Shown in pieces: positions 15,057 to 23,788 of a stretch of 64,000 bases of DNA. Where the stretch lies: NCBI RefSeq assembly GCF_014646295.1, contig NZ_BMNE01000009.1, positions 124,001 to 188,000 on the forward strand. The letters run 5' to 3'. Positions within the stretch are counted from its first letter, which is position 1, and every line of letters begins with the position of its first letter. The DNA comes from Nocardia rhizosphaerihabitans (GTDB lineage Bacteria > Actinomycetota > Actinomycetes > Mycobacteriales > Mycobacteriaceae). Both the position numbers and the translations under genes were made by a program. The notes beneath the pieces were generated by a model. It did not search any database. It was not told where the DNA came from and saw only the letters and a list, made by a program, of their open reading frames with translations.

Positions 15057-16010
15057 ATGACGGAGATCAAGCCGGTTCTCGAGCCCGAAGCGGCGGAGTT
15101 CGCGAAAGCCACCGATGTCCCGCCGTTCCTTTTCCAGATGCCGCCCGCCGAAGGTCGCAAGGTGGTCGACGAGGTCCAGGCGAGCGACGAGGGCAAACCC
15201 GCGATCGACGAGGAGTGGATCACCGTCGAGGGTGGGCCGACCGGCTCGGTGAAAGTCCGCATCGTCAAACCCGCCGGGTCCACCGGGACCCTTCCGGTCA
15301 TCTTCTATATCCACGGCGCCGGGTGGGTTTTCGGTAACGCGCACACCCACGACCGGTTGGTCCGTGAACTGGCGGTGGGCGCCGACGCGGCTGTCGTGTT
15401 CCCCGAATACGACCTGTCTCCCGAGGCGAAGTATCCGACCGCGATCGAACAGAACTACGCGGCCGTGCAATGGGTCGTCGCGCACGGCGCCGAAAAGGGC
15501 CTTGATGCTTCCCGTTTGGCGGCGGTGGGTGACTCGGTGGGCGGCAATATGACCGCCGTCCTCACCTTGATGGCCAAAGATCGCGGTGATATCCACATCT
15601 CGCAGCAGGTGCTGTTCTATCCGGTGACCGACGCCGATTTCGATACCCCGTCGTATCGCCAGTTCGCCGAGCACTATTTCCTCGCCCGCGAGGGCATGAA
15701 GTGGTTCTGGGACCAGTACACCGACAACGACGCGCAGCGCGAGGAGGTCTACGCCGCCCCGCTGCGTGCTTCGGTCGACCAATTGCGTGGTCTGCCACCG
15801 GCATTGGTGATCACCGGGGAAGCCGACGTGCTGCGCGACGAGGGCGAGGCCTACGCGGCCAAGCTCCGTGCGGCCGGTGTGCCGGTGACCCAGGTGCGCT
15901 TCGGCGGGATCATCCACGACTTCGTGATGATCAACGCGATGCGCTCGACCCACGCGGCCAACGCCGCCATCAAGCTGGCGCAGGACACCCTGCGCTCGGC
16001 GCTGCACTGA
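15057..16010 (+). CDS. HSL-family esterase/lipase (alpha/beta hydrolase)
   Basis: A 317-residue hydrolase of the hormone-sensitive-lipase (acetyl-esterase) family. It has the oxyanion-hole motif HGAGW (from residue 86) where most members have HGGG, the nucleophile GDSVGG (Ser160), the acid in GEADVLRDEG and the catalytic histidine in IHDFVM. It hydrolyses short or medium acyl esters in the cytosol; the substrate is unknown. ATG 15057 follows GAAGGAG. In family terms the protein is complete. Downstream lies decayed aldehyde dehydrogenase DNA. Confidence 0.92.
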   Translation: MTEIKPVLEPEAAEFAKATDVPPFLFQMPPAEGRKVVDEVQASDEGKPAIDEEWITVEGGPTGSVKVRIVKPAGSTGTLPVIFYIHGAGWVFGNAHTHDRLVRELAVGADAAVVFPEYDLSPEAKYPTAIEQNYAAVQWVVAHGAEKGLDASRLAAVGDSVGGNMTAVLTLMAKDRGDIHISQQVLFYPVTDADFDTPSYRQFAEHYFLAREGMKWFWDQYTDNDAQREEVYAAPLRASVDQLRGLPPALVITGEADVLRDEGEAYAAKLRAAGVPVTQVRFGGIIHDFVMINAMRSTHAANAAIKLAQDTLRSALH

Positions 16011-16064
16011 ATCCGGCGGGCCGCTGATCGCCTGCCTCTCTCGTCGAACATCTTGGAGCCCCTC

Positions 16065-16950
16065 ATGTCTCTGGACCACGCCACCCGGCCCGACGCTGTC
16101 CGCAGTGCAGGTCGTCCGCCGTCGCTGAGCCCCGCGCTGCTGCGGCGACTGGCCGCCCGCGTCGCGGCCGGACCGGACGCCGCGCAGGTCACGACCACGA
16201 TCCCGTTCACCGGGATCCGCTGGCCACGCTGCCGGTGTCGACACCCGCCGAGGTCGAGGCGGCGTTCGCCCGCGCCCGAGCCGCCCAGGCCGCGCGGGCG
16301 GCCACACCGGTCTCCACGCGTAAGACGATCCTGCTGCGTTTCCACGACCTGGTGCTCGAGCGGCAGAACGAGACGTCGGCTGCCTGACCAACCAGTCCCA
16401 GCTCGACACCGTCACCGCGCACGTCGCGGACGCGGTCGCCAAGGGCGCGACGGTGCTGGCCGGTGGCCGCGCCAGGCCCGATCTCGGACCGCTGTTCTAC
16501 GAACCGACCATCCTCACCGGCGTCACCCCGGACATGACGCTCTACGACCACGAAACCTTCGGCCCCGTCGTCTCGATCTACTCCTTCGGTGATGTCGACG
16601 AGGCGATCGAGCGCGCGAACGCCACCGCCTACGGCCTCAACGCCAGCGTCTGGACCCGCGACGGCGCCAAGGGTCGTGCGGTCGCGGCCCGCGTGCACGC
16701 GGGCACGGTCAATGTCAACGATGCCTATGCCGCCGCCTGGGGCAGTGTCGATTCGCCGATGGGTGGGATGGGTGATTCCGGGCTCGGCCGCCGCCACGGT
16801 GCCGACGGCATGCTGAAGTACACCGAAGCGCAAACCGTTGCGCACCAGCGAGTTCTGGGCTTCAGCGCGCCGAGCGGTTTCTCCGGGAGCGCGTGGGCGA
16901 GCACCCTGACCGTCGTGCTGAAGGGAATGAAGCGGCTCGGCGCGCACAGA
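16065..16950 (+). pseudogene. Aldehyde dehydrogenase remnant (succinate-semialdehyde type), internal deletion
   Basis: Starts like an actinobacterial NADP succinate-semialdehyde dehydrogenase (MSLDHATRPD, then PFTG). The frame then shifts near 16210-16215. The next stretch in the new frame (PLATLPVSTPAEVEAAFARA, ILLRFHDLVLERQNE) runs to about 16375. There it jumps directly to the far C-terminal region (LTNQSQLDTVTAHVADAV, FYEPTILTGVTP, SPMGGMGDSGLGRRHG). Some 280 codons, including the catalytic cysteine and most of the NADP-binding domain, are missing, so this cannot be an active enzyme. The tail is fused in frame to part of a quinone reductase. What is left is recognisable only by family pattern. 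Confidence 0.85.
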
Positions 16951-17592
16951 AGGTCCGAAAGGGTGACGGTGGTCTCGAATGGTTGCCGGGGCGTCGTCAT
17001 GACCGGCGGGCTCCGCGACGGGCAGACCCTGCTGGTGCACGGCGGCGGCAGCGGCATCGGCACGCACGCGATCCAGGTCGGCCGCGCACTGAGTGCCCCG
17101 GTGGCGGTCACCGCCGGATCGCAGTACAAGCTGGACCGCTGCGCGGAACTCGGCGCGAACACCCTGATCAACTACCGCTACGACGATTTCGTGAAGATCG
17201 TGACCGCGGAATACGGCGGTGCCGATGTCATCCTCGACATCATGGGCGCCGGCTACCTCCAGCGGAATGTGCAAGCGCTCGCCGAGAACGGCGACCTCAC
17301 CATCATCGGCCTGCAGGACGGCGCCGCCGCCGAACTCGACCTCGGGCTCATACTGTTCAAACGGGCTTCGGTCCATGTGACGAACCTGCGCCGCCGCGCG
17401 CGCAGCGGACCGGGCTCCAAGGCCGAGATCATCGCCGAACTGCGGCAGAAGCTGTGGCCGCTGATCGCCGAAGGCGCTGTCGCGCCGGTGGTTTCCGCGG
17501 AAATCCCCGTCACCGACGTCGCCGCGGCGCATCCGCTGCTGGACTCCGGCGAGACCGTGGGCAAAGTGCTGCTCACCATCCGCGAGCCCTGA
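16951..17592 (+). pseudogene. Quinone oxidoreductase C-terminal half, fused to ALDH tail
   Basis: About 210 codons with the Rossmann motif HGGGSGIGTHAIQVGRAL, NYRYDDF and DVILDIMGAGYL, ending ETVGKVLLTIREP. These are the NADPH-binding and C-terminal parts of a zinc-independent alcohol dehydrogenase/quinone reductase. The N-terminal catalytic (GroES-like) domain is absent. The frame is open from 16453, so a 379-residue chimera (ALDH tail plus reductase tail) could be translated from an internal ATG/GTG, but neither half has its full active site. The junction is near 16940-16965. It ends 10 bases before the convergent TetR gene. Confidence 0.82.
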
Positions 17593-17601
17593 GCCGACGC
17601 G

Positions 17602-18180
17602 CTAGGCGGGCGGGCCCGACAGCTCGAGTATCGCGAAAACAGTACTGCGGACCCGCTCGTCGATGTCCTCGGCGTCGAACTTACCGTGCAGGTACAGAAA
17701 AGCGAGGCCGTGGACCAGTGCCCACATCGCCGTCGCCAGCGATTCCTCGTCCGAGTCGGGAAACACCTGCCGCACAATCGATCTGACGTATTCGTGGATC
17801 GCGGTGGTCGCGGCGACTCGTTCCGGGCTGGTCGGATCGCACGGATCGGAGAACATCACCCGGAACAGTGCGGGCCGGGCCAGTGCGAACCGGACGTAGG
17901 CGACGGCGATCGCGGCGAGGTCGTCGGCGGTGCTCGGCGCCGGGCTCGCGGCCACCAGGTGTTCGGCCAGATCGCGGTAGCCCACGGCGGCGACCGCCGA
18001 CAGCAGGGCATCGCGATCGGCGAAATGGCGGTACGGCGCGGCCGTCGACACCCCGGCGCGGCGCGCGGCCGCTCGGAGCGAGAGGTCTGCCGCACCGTCT
18101 TCTTCGAGGAGCTCCACGGCCGCGCGCACCAGCGCGCTCGGGAGATCGCCGTGGTGATACGACGTGTTCGACAGTGCCAT
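17602..18180 (-). CDS. TetR-family transcriptional regulator
   Basis: A 192-residue repressor-type regulator. The N-terminal helix-turn-helix is clear (LSLRAAARRAGVSTAAPYRH, residues about 34-53), followed by FADRDALLSAVAAVG. The C-terminal ligand domain resembles the WHG subgroup (PALFRVMFSDP, LVHGLAFLYLHGKF). It is divergent from the OYE gene at 18286. The 105-base gap carries an inverted repeat fitting a TetR operator, so it probably controls itself and the reductase. The inducer is unknown. Confidence 0.93.
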   Translation of the reverse strand: MALSNTSYHHGDLPSALVRAAVELLEEDGAADLSLRAAARRAGVSTAAPYRHFADRDALLSAVAAVGYRDLAEHLVAASPAPSTADDLAAIAVAYVRFALARPALFRVMFSDPCDPTSPERVAATTAIHEYVRSIVRQVFPDSDEESLATAMWALVHGLAFLYLHGKFDAEDIDERVRSTVFAILELSGPPA

Positions 18181-18207
18181 GGAACAAATTTAGCAAGTGT
18201 TGGCAGT

Positions 18208-18252
18208 GCTTACATTTATCCCTACTGTTAGCCCTCGCACACGAATGTAAGC
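18208..18252. promoter_or_regulatory. Inverted repeat GCTTACATT/AATGTAAGC between tetR and OYE genes
   Basis: GCTTACATT (18208-18216) and AATGTAAGC (18244-18252) are perfect 9-base inverted arms with a 27-base spacer, in the divergent promoter region. The arms extend with few mismatches (CAGTGCTTACATT against AATGTAAGCAGTG). This is a likely binding site pair for the adjacent TetR protein. Confidence 0.55.
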
Positions 18253-18285
18253 AGTGTAAATATGTGTGCCGGAAAGGAGTCACCG

Positions 18286-19572
18286 ATGTCGAGCGTTTCG
18301 GAGTCGGTCGGATTGTTCTCGCCCCTGCGGCTGCGCTCCGGTCAGGTGCTGCAGAACAGGATCGCCAAGGCGGCGATGGAGGAGGGCATGGCGGGTACCG
18401 CCCAGCTGCCCGACGAGCGCCTGGTCGCTCTGTATCGGCGCTGGGGAGCGGGCGGCGCCGGGCTTCTGATCACCGGAAACGTGATGGTGCACGCCGAAGC
18501 GCTGACCGGGCCCGGCGGCATCGTCCTCGACGCGGACGCGCCGCTGGAACCGTTCGCGGTGTGGGCCAAGGCGGGCAAGGCCGCCGGTGCGGCGATGTGG
18601 ATGCAGATCAGTCACCCCGGGCGGCAGGTGCAGGCGCGCATGCCCGGTGTCGTCTGGGGGCCTTCGGATATCGCGGTCGAGCTGGGGCGGCACTCCAAGC
18701 GCTTCGGTCAGCCGGTGGCGATGACCCCGTGGCAGATCCACGAGACCATCGGTCGTTTCGTCACCACGGCGCAGCGCGCCGAGGCGGGTTTCGACGGTGT
18801 GGAAGTCCATGCCGCGCACGGGTATCTGCTGTCGCAGTTCCTGTCGCCGCTGGTGAACAACCGCACCGACGAGTGGGGCGGGTCGCTCGAGAACCGCGCG
18901 CGGCTGCTGATCGAGATCGTGCGTGGCATTCGCGGCGCGGTGGCGCCTGATTTCGCGGTCGCGGTGAAACTGAATTCCGCGGATTTCCAGCGCGGCGGAT
19001 TCGATGCCGACGACGCGCACACGGTGATCGAGATGCTCGCCTCACTCGGCGTCGACCTCGTCGAGGTGTCCGGCGGCAGCTACGAGAGTCCGGCCATGTC
19101 CGGCCGCCCCACCGACGGCCGCACCGCCGCGCGGGAGGCGTACTTCCTGGAGTTGGCAGCCGAACTGGCCAAGACCAGCGCGCTGCCGCTCATGCTGACC
19201 GGTGGCATCTCGCGGCGGGAGACCGCCGAACGCGTCCTGGACAACAATGTCGAACTCATCGGCATGGCCACCGCGCTGGCGGTCACCCCCGATCTGCCGC
19301 AGCGCTGGCGGGAGGGGCTCGAGGCGACCAGGACCATGAAGCCGGTGACCTGGACCGACAAAGCGCTCGCCTCGGCGACCGACATGGCGATGGTCCGCTA
19401 CCAGATGCGGCGCATGGCGACCGGCTCCAATCCCGCACTCACTGTCAGCCCGACCCTGGCGATGCTCGCCGATCAGCGTGTGCAGACTTGTGCGCTGCGC
19501 CGCTATTCGCGCTGGCTCGCCGCCAAGCAGCGGAACCAGTCGACGGCGCCGTCGCGTGCGTCGGTGCGCTGA
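18286..19572 (+). CDS. Old-yellow-enzyme family NADH:flavin oxidoreductase
   Basis: A 428-residue FMN-dependent TIM-barrel reductase. The sequence begins LFSPLRLRSGQVLQNRIAKA, and the substrate-loop and barrel motifs GFDGVEVHAAHGYLLSQFLS and NRTDEWGGS are textbook for the OYE/2,4-dienoyl-CoA-reductase group. There is no C-terminal Fe-S and second flavin domain, so it is a single-domain enzyme that reduces activated C=C bonds. ATG 18286 has AAAGGAG 7 bases upstream; the in-frame ATG at 18262 does not. Probably under the divergent TetR regulator. Confidence 0.93.
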   Translation: MSSVSESVGLFSPLRLRSGQVLQNRIAKAAMEEGMAGTAQLPDERLVALYRRWGAGGAGLLITGNVMVHAEALTGPGGIVLDADAPLEPFAVWAKAGKAAGAAMWMQISHPGRQVQARMPGVVWGPSDIAVELGRHSKRFGQPVAMTPWQIHETIGRFVTTAQRAEAGFDGVEVHAAHGYLLSQFLSPLVNNRTDEWGGSLENRARLLIEIVRGIRGAVAPDFAVAVKLNSADFQRGGFDADDAHTVIEMLASLGVDLVEVSGGSYESPAMSGRPTDGRTAAREAYFLELAAELAKTSALPLMLTGGISRRETAERVLDNNVELIGMATALAVTPDLPQRWREGLEATRTMKPVTWTDKALASATDMAMVRYQMRRMATGSNPALTVSPTLAMLADQRVQTCALRRYSRWLAAKQRNQSTAPSRASVR

Positions 19573-19713
19573 TTCACGATCGGTGCCACCGGCTACACGG
19601 GCGGTCTCGTCCTCGACGCCCTGCTGCAGCGTGGACTGAAACCTGTTGTGGCAGGGCGTAATCGCGACGCCTTGGCGTCGATCGGCGCCGAAGTCGGGCT
19701 CCCCCCGGTCTGA
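19573..19713 (+). pseudogene. N-terminal fragment of a saccharopine-dehydrogenase-like protein
   Basis: Immediately after the OYE stop, 46 codons read TIGATGYTGGLVLDALLQRG and then a segment containing VVAGRNRDAL. This is the dinucleotide-binding start of the saccharopine dehydrogenase/trans-acting enoyl reductase family, whose members run about 350-420 residues. There is no start codon and the frame stops at TGA 19711, so about 90 percent of the gene is gone. Confidence 0.7.
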
Positions 19714-19719
19714 TTCGAT

Positions 19720-20265
19720 TCAGAGCGTGTTGCGTGGGGTGAGTTGGATGATCGGGACGGTTCGGCCCGCTCGGCCCGCCTCCCGGCGGTAGGGGATGTA
19801 GGCTGGGAAAACGCGGTCGGCGATGGTCCAGAGTCGTCGGCGCTGCGCCTCGTCCGCTATCACGGTCGCCCGCATCGGTGCCCCGCCGAAGACGACATCG
19901 GGATTGGCGAGAAGGTTGTAGTACCACCCGGGGTTGGCCGCGCTGCCCGCGTTGGACGCCACGATGACGAAGTGCTCGCCGTCCATGAAGTAGATGATGG
20001 CGTTGCGACGCCGGGCCTTCGTCCTGGCTCCCTCGGTCTCCAGCATCGCCGTCGGGAAGATGAGCGTCGTCGCGAGGCGGCCGTGGGTAAGGCGCAGGAG
20101 CAGCGGATCGAGCTTCCACGCGAGGTGACGAGAGATGAGTCGCGTCAGGCGCCAGGCCGCGAAGGCCGAGTAGACCCGGACGAACCACCCCGGCCTGCCG
20201 GCCGGGTCGACCGGTCTCGAACGAAAAGTGTGTGTTCCGGTGGTACTTGCGACGAAGATCTTCAT
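19720..20265 (-). CDS. F420-type deazaflavin-dependent reductase (Ddn family)
   Basis: A 181-residue protein of the nitroreductase/deazaflavin-dependent split-barrel family. The core is MLETEGARTKARRRNAIIYF, then VIVASNAGSAANPGWYYNLL and ANPDV, the pattern that binds F420 in Ddn-like quinone reductases. It has an N-terminal amphipathic segment, as in membrane-associated Ddn proteins. I prefer ATG 20265 with GGGGGA upstream over ATG 20280. Family members reduce quinones or activate nitro-compounds. A long perfect palindrome lies just upstream, between it and the divergent gene at 20388. Confidence 0.88.
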   Translation of the reverse strand: MKIFVASTTGTHTFRSRPVDPAGRPGWFVRVYSAFAAWRLTRLISRHLAWKLDPLLLRLTHGRLATTLIFPTAMLETEGARTKARRRNAIIYFMDGEHFVIVASNAGSAANPGWYYNLLANPDVVFGGAPMRATVIADEAQRRRLWTIADRVFPAYIPYRREAGRAGRTVPIIQLTPRNTL

Positions 20266-20279
20266 AGTGTTCCCCCGCA

Positions 20280-20318
20280 CCGCATTGATCTACTACAGGG
20301 AATAGTAGATCAATGCGG
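20280..20318. promoter_or_regulatory. 39-base near-perfect palindrome in divergent promoter
   Basis: Arms of 16 bases (CCGCATTGATCTACTA at 20280-20295, its exact complement at 20303-20318) flank a 7-base centre (CAGGGAA). It sits 15 bases upstream of the F420-type reductase start and 70 bases upstream of the RibD-like gene. The AT-richer core and its position favour an operator over a terminator. No regulator gene is adjacent. Confidence 0.6.
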
Positions 20319-20387
20319 CCGGTGCGTACGGGTTTTGTGTGTGGCAACCACCGATGAGTTTCGATCGCGCAGGAGGTCTACACGGTT

Positions 20388-20939
20388 ATGAGGAGACTGA
20401 GCTACGGGTTCGGCGTGTCCCTGGACGGCTACGTCAACGACCGCGACGGCAACATCAACTGGACCGACCCGGACGACGAGTTGCACCAGTTCCACAACGA
20501 CAGGTACAGCGCGCTCGAGGTCTCGCTGCACGGCCGCCGGCTGTACGAGCTGATGGCCGAACACTGGCCGCACGTGCCCGAGACAGCGCCGCCCATCGAG
20601 CGCGAGTTCAGCAGGCTCTGGTTGGACAAACCCAAGGTCGTCTTCTCCCGGACACTCACCGAGGTCCACTGGAACAGCACCCTGGTCAGCGAGAACGCGG
20701 TCGAGGAGGTCCGCAAGCTCAAAGCCGGCGGCGACGGCCTCATCGAGGTCGGCGGCGCGAGCCTCGCGGCCTCGCTGATGCCCCACGGTCTCATCGACGA
20801 GTACCAGCTGTTCGTCTATCCCGTGATCCTCGGCGGCGGAACCCCGATGTTCCCCGCACTGGACCACCACGTCGGCCTCCGACTGGTCGAGACGAAGCAC
20901 TTCAGAACAGTGGTGATGCTGCGCTACGTCGCCGACTGA
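20388..20939 (+). CDS. RibD C-terminal/dihydrofolate-reductase-like protein
   Basis: A 183-residue protein of the RibD_C/DHFR-like family: it starts RRLSYGFGVSLDGYVNDRDG, has LIEVGGASLAASLMPHGLID in the middle and ends with VYPVILGGGTPMFP. These are NADPH-binding reductase folds common in actinobacteria, usually of unknown substrate. AGGAGG lies 11 bases before ATG 20388. The last 16 bases overlap the convergent kinase-like gene. Confidence 0.9.
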   Translation: MRRLSYGFGVSLDGYVNDRDGNINWTDPDDELHQFHNDRYSALEVSLHGRRLYELMAEHWPHVPETAPPIEREFSRLWLDKPKVVFSRTLTEVHWNSTLVSENAVEEVRKLKAGGDGLIEVGGASLAASLMPHGLIDEYQLFVYPVILGGGTPMFPALDHHVGLRLVETKHFRTVVMLRYVAD

Positions 20940-21931
20940 TATTCCGCACGGATGTCACCGCCGAACAATTTCCAGTAGAAGGCGTTCATCTTCGCGGCGG
21001 CAGGTGCGTGCCGGGCGAGGATCGCGGCGACATCCGGCGACACGTCGTCAGGGATGAGACCAGCGGCGCACTGAACTACGTACTCGTTGCGAGCGACGGG
21101 ACCGCCGCTGGTCGGCATCGGCACTCCGCAGACATCGGTCACCAGCCAATTGACCAGCCGCATGGCGGCGTAGTCGGCGTCATGCGTGGCATGACGTTCG
21201 GCGAAGTCGCGCTCGGCGGTCGACAGCTCGAAACGCGGCGAGGTGGCCAGCCCGAAGTCGCTGAGATAGATCCGCTCCCCGTCGCTGCGCAGATTGCCGA
21301 AGTGCCCGTCCATGTGCAGCAGCTCCCGATCGGCCAGAAACGTCACGATCTCCGACAACTGCTCCGCGACGGTGGCGGCCTTGCCCGCCGGGTCCTCGCG
21401 CAGCCAGTCCGTCATCGAGTGCGGAATGTACTCGCAGAACAACACGAGGCTCGATCGTGCGGCGGCCAGCGCTTCGAGTCGGACGCGAACCGCCGGGCAG
21501 CCGCCCTGAGCGGCAACCACCGCATCGATATCGGCGTGTTCGTCGGCGACCGGCGACCGGCCGGGCAGCACCCGCCAGTGGTAGAGCATCGGGAATGCCT
21601 GAGTCTTCCCGGCCAGAACACTGTCGGTGACAACGATATTCGCGGCCAGCTCGCGCCAAGCGTTGAAGCCGGGACCGCCGATCCCGTACTGGCAGAACAC
21701 CGGCAGGTCGAACAGATTCGCGGTCGAGCCCCGATGGGCGAGCTCCCGATCGGTCAGCGGAACGCGCTTGGCGAACACCGACACCCCGTCGACGTCCACG
21801 ACTGCCGAGCCTCCACCCACTCCCACACTCTCGGGGCGGTCCGTGTCCAGGAGCTCCGCGAGCTCGACGTCGCTGTGGGAAGCCAGGAAAACCGAAAGTC
21901 TTTGGTGGCGAACGCTCCTGGCAGCTGTCAT
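20924..21931 (-). CDS. Protein-kinase-like/phosphotransferase-fold protein
   Basis: A 335-residue protein with kinase-type catalytic motifs: LLHMDGHFGNL (HxD...N catalytic loop) and LSDFGLA (DFG metal loop), separated by the usual spacing. The N-lobe is atypical (GVGGGSAVVDVDGVSVFAKR may hold the nucleotide lysine). It may phosphorylate a protein or a small molecule; the family cannot be fixed by eye. Start ATG 21931 removes a 56-residue proline/arginine-rich extension that lacks coding character. Overlaps the convergent RibD-like gene by 16 bases. Confidence 0.75.
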   Translation of the reverse strand: MTAARSVRHQRLSVFLASHSDVELAELLDTDRPESVGVGGGSAVVDVDGVSVFAKRVPLTDRELAHRGSTANLFDLPVFCQYGIGGPGFNAWRELAANIVVTDSVLAGKTQAFPMLYHWRVLPGRSPVADEHADIDAVVAAQGGCPAVRVRLEALAAARSSLVLFCEYIPHSMTDWLREDPAGKAATVAEQLSEIVTFLADRELLHMDGHFGNLRSDGERIYLSDFGLATSPRFELSTAERDFAERHATHDADYAAMRLVNWLVTDVCGVPMPTSGGPVARNEYVVQCAAGLIPDDVSPDVAAILARHAPAAAKMNAFYWKLFGGDIRAEYQSAT

Positions 21932-22260
21932 CGCACGATTCTGCCACCGACCGGCTGGTCGACTCCTCCCCGGCGGCCGTTCGTCGGCCCCGCTGGCCGA
22001 CGAATCGCGTTCGGTGGGGCCAGTTCGCGGCCGACAACGCTGTGGAACGATGATGCAAGGGCCGGAACTGATGGTCTTCTTTAGGTGCCAGTCGAACAAC
22101 GAAGGCGCCGTACGGGGGACCGATGGATTTCAAACGCACCGGCCGCACGGTCGTTTACCCCGGTCGCTTCAATCCGCGCTCACCCAAGCGCCGGACCTCC
22201 CAGCACCTCCATCGGCGGCTGCCGGCGCGTGTCCAGCGCTCAATCTTCCGCGAACGCGTA
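21932..22260. other. Gap between kinase-like gene and lipoprotein
   Basis: 329 bases between divergent starts. I see no gene, strong dyad or terminator here. It should hold the promoters of both flanking genes. Confidence 0.4.
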
Positions 22261-22904
22261 ATGACGCTGCGAACAGCAGCGGCGGCGGTGGTAGTCGCGC
22301 TGGCTGTGGCGATGGCAGCTACTGCATGTGCCATCCCCTGGATCTCCGACTTCAGAGATGGATGCAAGAAGCTGTCGGATTCGGACGTCATCGGCGTGTT
22401 CGACGCAGGAACGACGGTTGACGGGTTCAATTACATGCCCCGCCTTCCGGCGCTCCGTCCCCGCATCTGGACAGCAACGTGCTGGTGGATGGAGACATCT
22501 GCGCCAGGTATGTCAGCGGATGGAAGGACGGCGACCGCGAGGGCAACAGCATGGTGTACGCGAGGACGCAGACCGGGAGCGATGCGCCGGCTGTTTTTCA
22601 GCGTGAGCGGGCAAAAGCCCTCGCCCGCGACCCCAAGGACACGCAAACGCTGAGAGCCTTCTTCCTGAACGACACCCGGCACGGCGACGAAGCGTTCTGC
22701 ACTGTCACCAAGGACGAGGACGACCCCGCCCACGGTGTGCTGGTGCGTTTCGGCGACAAGGTGGTATATGTCGATGTCCCCACCATCAGCACCCTGACCG
22801 AAGCGCAAAACTGCGCTCGGGCTCGACAGCTTGCCGACGAACTCCGCCAGGGCATGTCGTCGAAACGTGGTAGTCGCCATCGAGCGAGCGGTGCAACTGG
22901 ATGA
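22261..22904 (+). pseudogene. Putative lipoprotein, frame broken once
   Basis: Starts MTLRTAAAAVVVALAVAMAA followed by TAC, a lipoprotein signal with lipidated Cys23. It then continues GCKKLSDSDVIGVFDAGTT and DGFNYMP. At 22437-22441 (CCCC run) the frame must move by one base to continue as PSGAPSPHLDSNVLVDGD, ICARYVSGWKDGDREG and DEAFCTVTKDEDDPAHG. The rejoined protein of about 215 residues has paired cysteines and resembles small actinobacterial surface lipoproteins of unknown role. Because one inserted base restores the whole protein, a sequence error is as likely as true decay. Confidence 0.6.
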
Positions 22905-23039
22905 TCTCGTCGGTCTCCGAAAGGTATTGCGGGTCCTGGGTGTCGAACCCATCGCCTTGCCCACGATGGATCAGCGATGACCCGCGTCCTGCATGCGTGG
23001 TTGGAGCGTTGTTTCGCTCGCCGGTAGTTGTACGGCCAC

Positions 23040-23788
23040 CTACCTTGCCAGTCCCTTGTTTCTGCGGATGATGCCGCGGCAGCGCCATTCCAGGAGGAGC
23101 ACGGCGAGGCCGAAGAAGCGGAAGGCCGGGTTGGTGGTTTGGCGGTGGTAGTAGCGGTAGTAGATCTGCTGGCAGATTACGGCGAGGCGAAACAGGCCGA
23201 AGTTCTCGTAGAAGGACCATTCGCGGTCGGTCAGGCAGGTTTCTGTTCGGCGGCAGTAGTATTCGATTACTTCTTCGCGGGTGAGCATGCCCGGGGGTGT
23301 GGTGGGCTGGCGGCGAAAGAATGCGAAGGCGGCGTTGTCATCGGACTGGACCCAGTAGGCGAGGGCGCCGCCCAGGTCCATGAGTGGGTCGCCGATGGTC
23401 GCCATTTCCCAGTCGAGCAGGCCGATGGGGCGGGTCGGGTCGGCGCGGTCCAGGACGATGTTGTCGAAGCGGAAGTCGTTGTGGATCAACACTGCTGCGC
23501 GGTCGGGTGGCTGGTTGGCGGCCAGCCAGGTCATGACGGATTCGAAGGATCCGACAGTGCGGGTTCGGGCCCGGCGGTAGCGGTCGGGCCAGCCGGAGAC
23601 CTGCCGGGCGACGTAGCCGGGGCCCTTCGCCAGCCAATCCAGCCCGGCGGCAGCGGGATCGATGGTGTGCAGGTCGACCAGCACATCGAGGACATTGGTG
23701 CACAGCGTGCGCACCTGCGGGTTCGTCAGGGCGAGCCCGGGCGGGAGTTCCTTGCGGGGGATGAGGCCGTCGAGGCGTTTTATCAGGT
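23040..23788 (-). pseudogene. APH-like phosphotransferase, C-terminal part of a split gene
   Basis: About 249 codons that begin abruptly with YLIKRLDGLIPRKELPPGL and run through the catalytic loop LIHNDFRFDNIVL and the metal loop IGLLDWEMATIGDPLMDLGG to the natural end. This is the aminoglycoside-phosphotransferase-like family that accompanies acyl-CoA dehydrogenases. About 100 N-terminal residues, including the nucleotide-binding strand, are missing. An in-frame GTG at 23714 could still start a 224-residue stub. The missing start is found 15.6 kb away at 39.38-39.53 kb on the same strand, so an insertion plus a small deletion broke this gene. Confidence 0.85.

Noticed and set aside
22867..22980. 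A 37-codon frame (VVVAIERAVQLDDLVGL...) after the lipoprotein
   Set aside because: It looks protein-like, but it has no ribosome site, starts inside the lipoprotein tail and matches no family I know; too weak to annotate.
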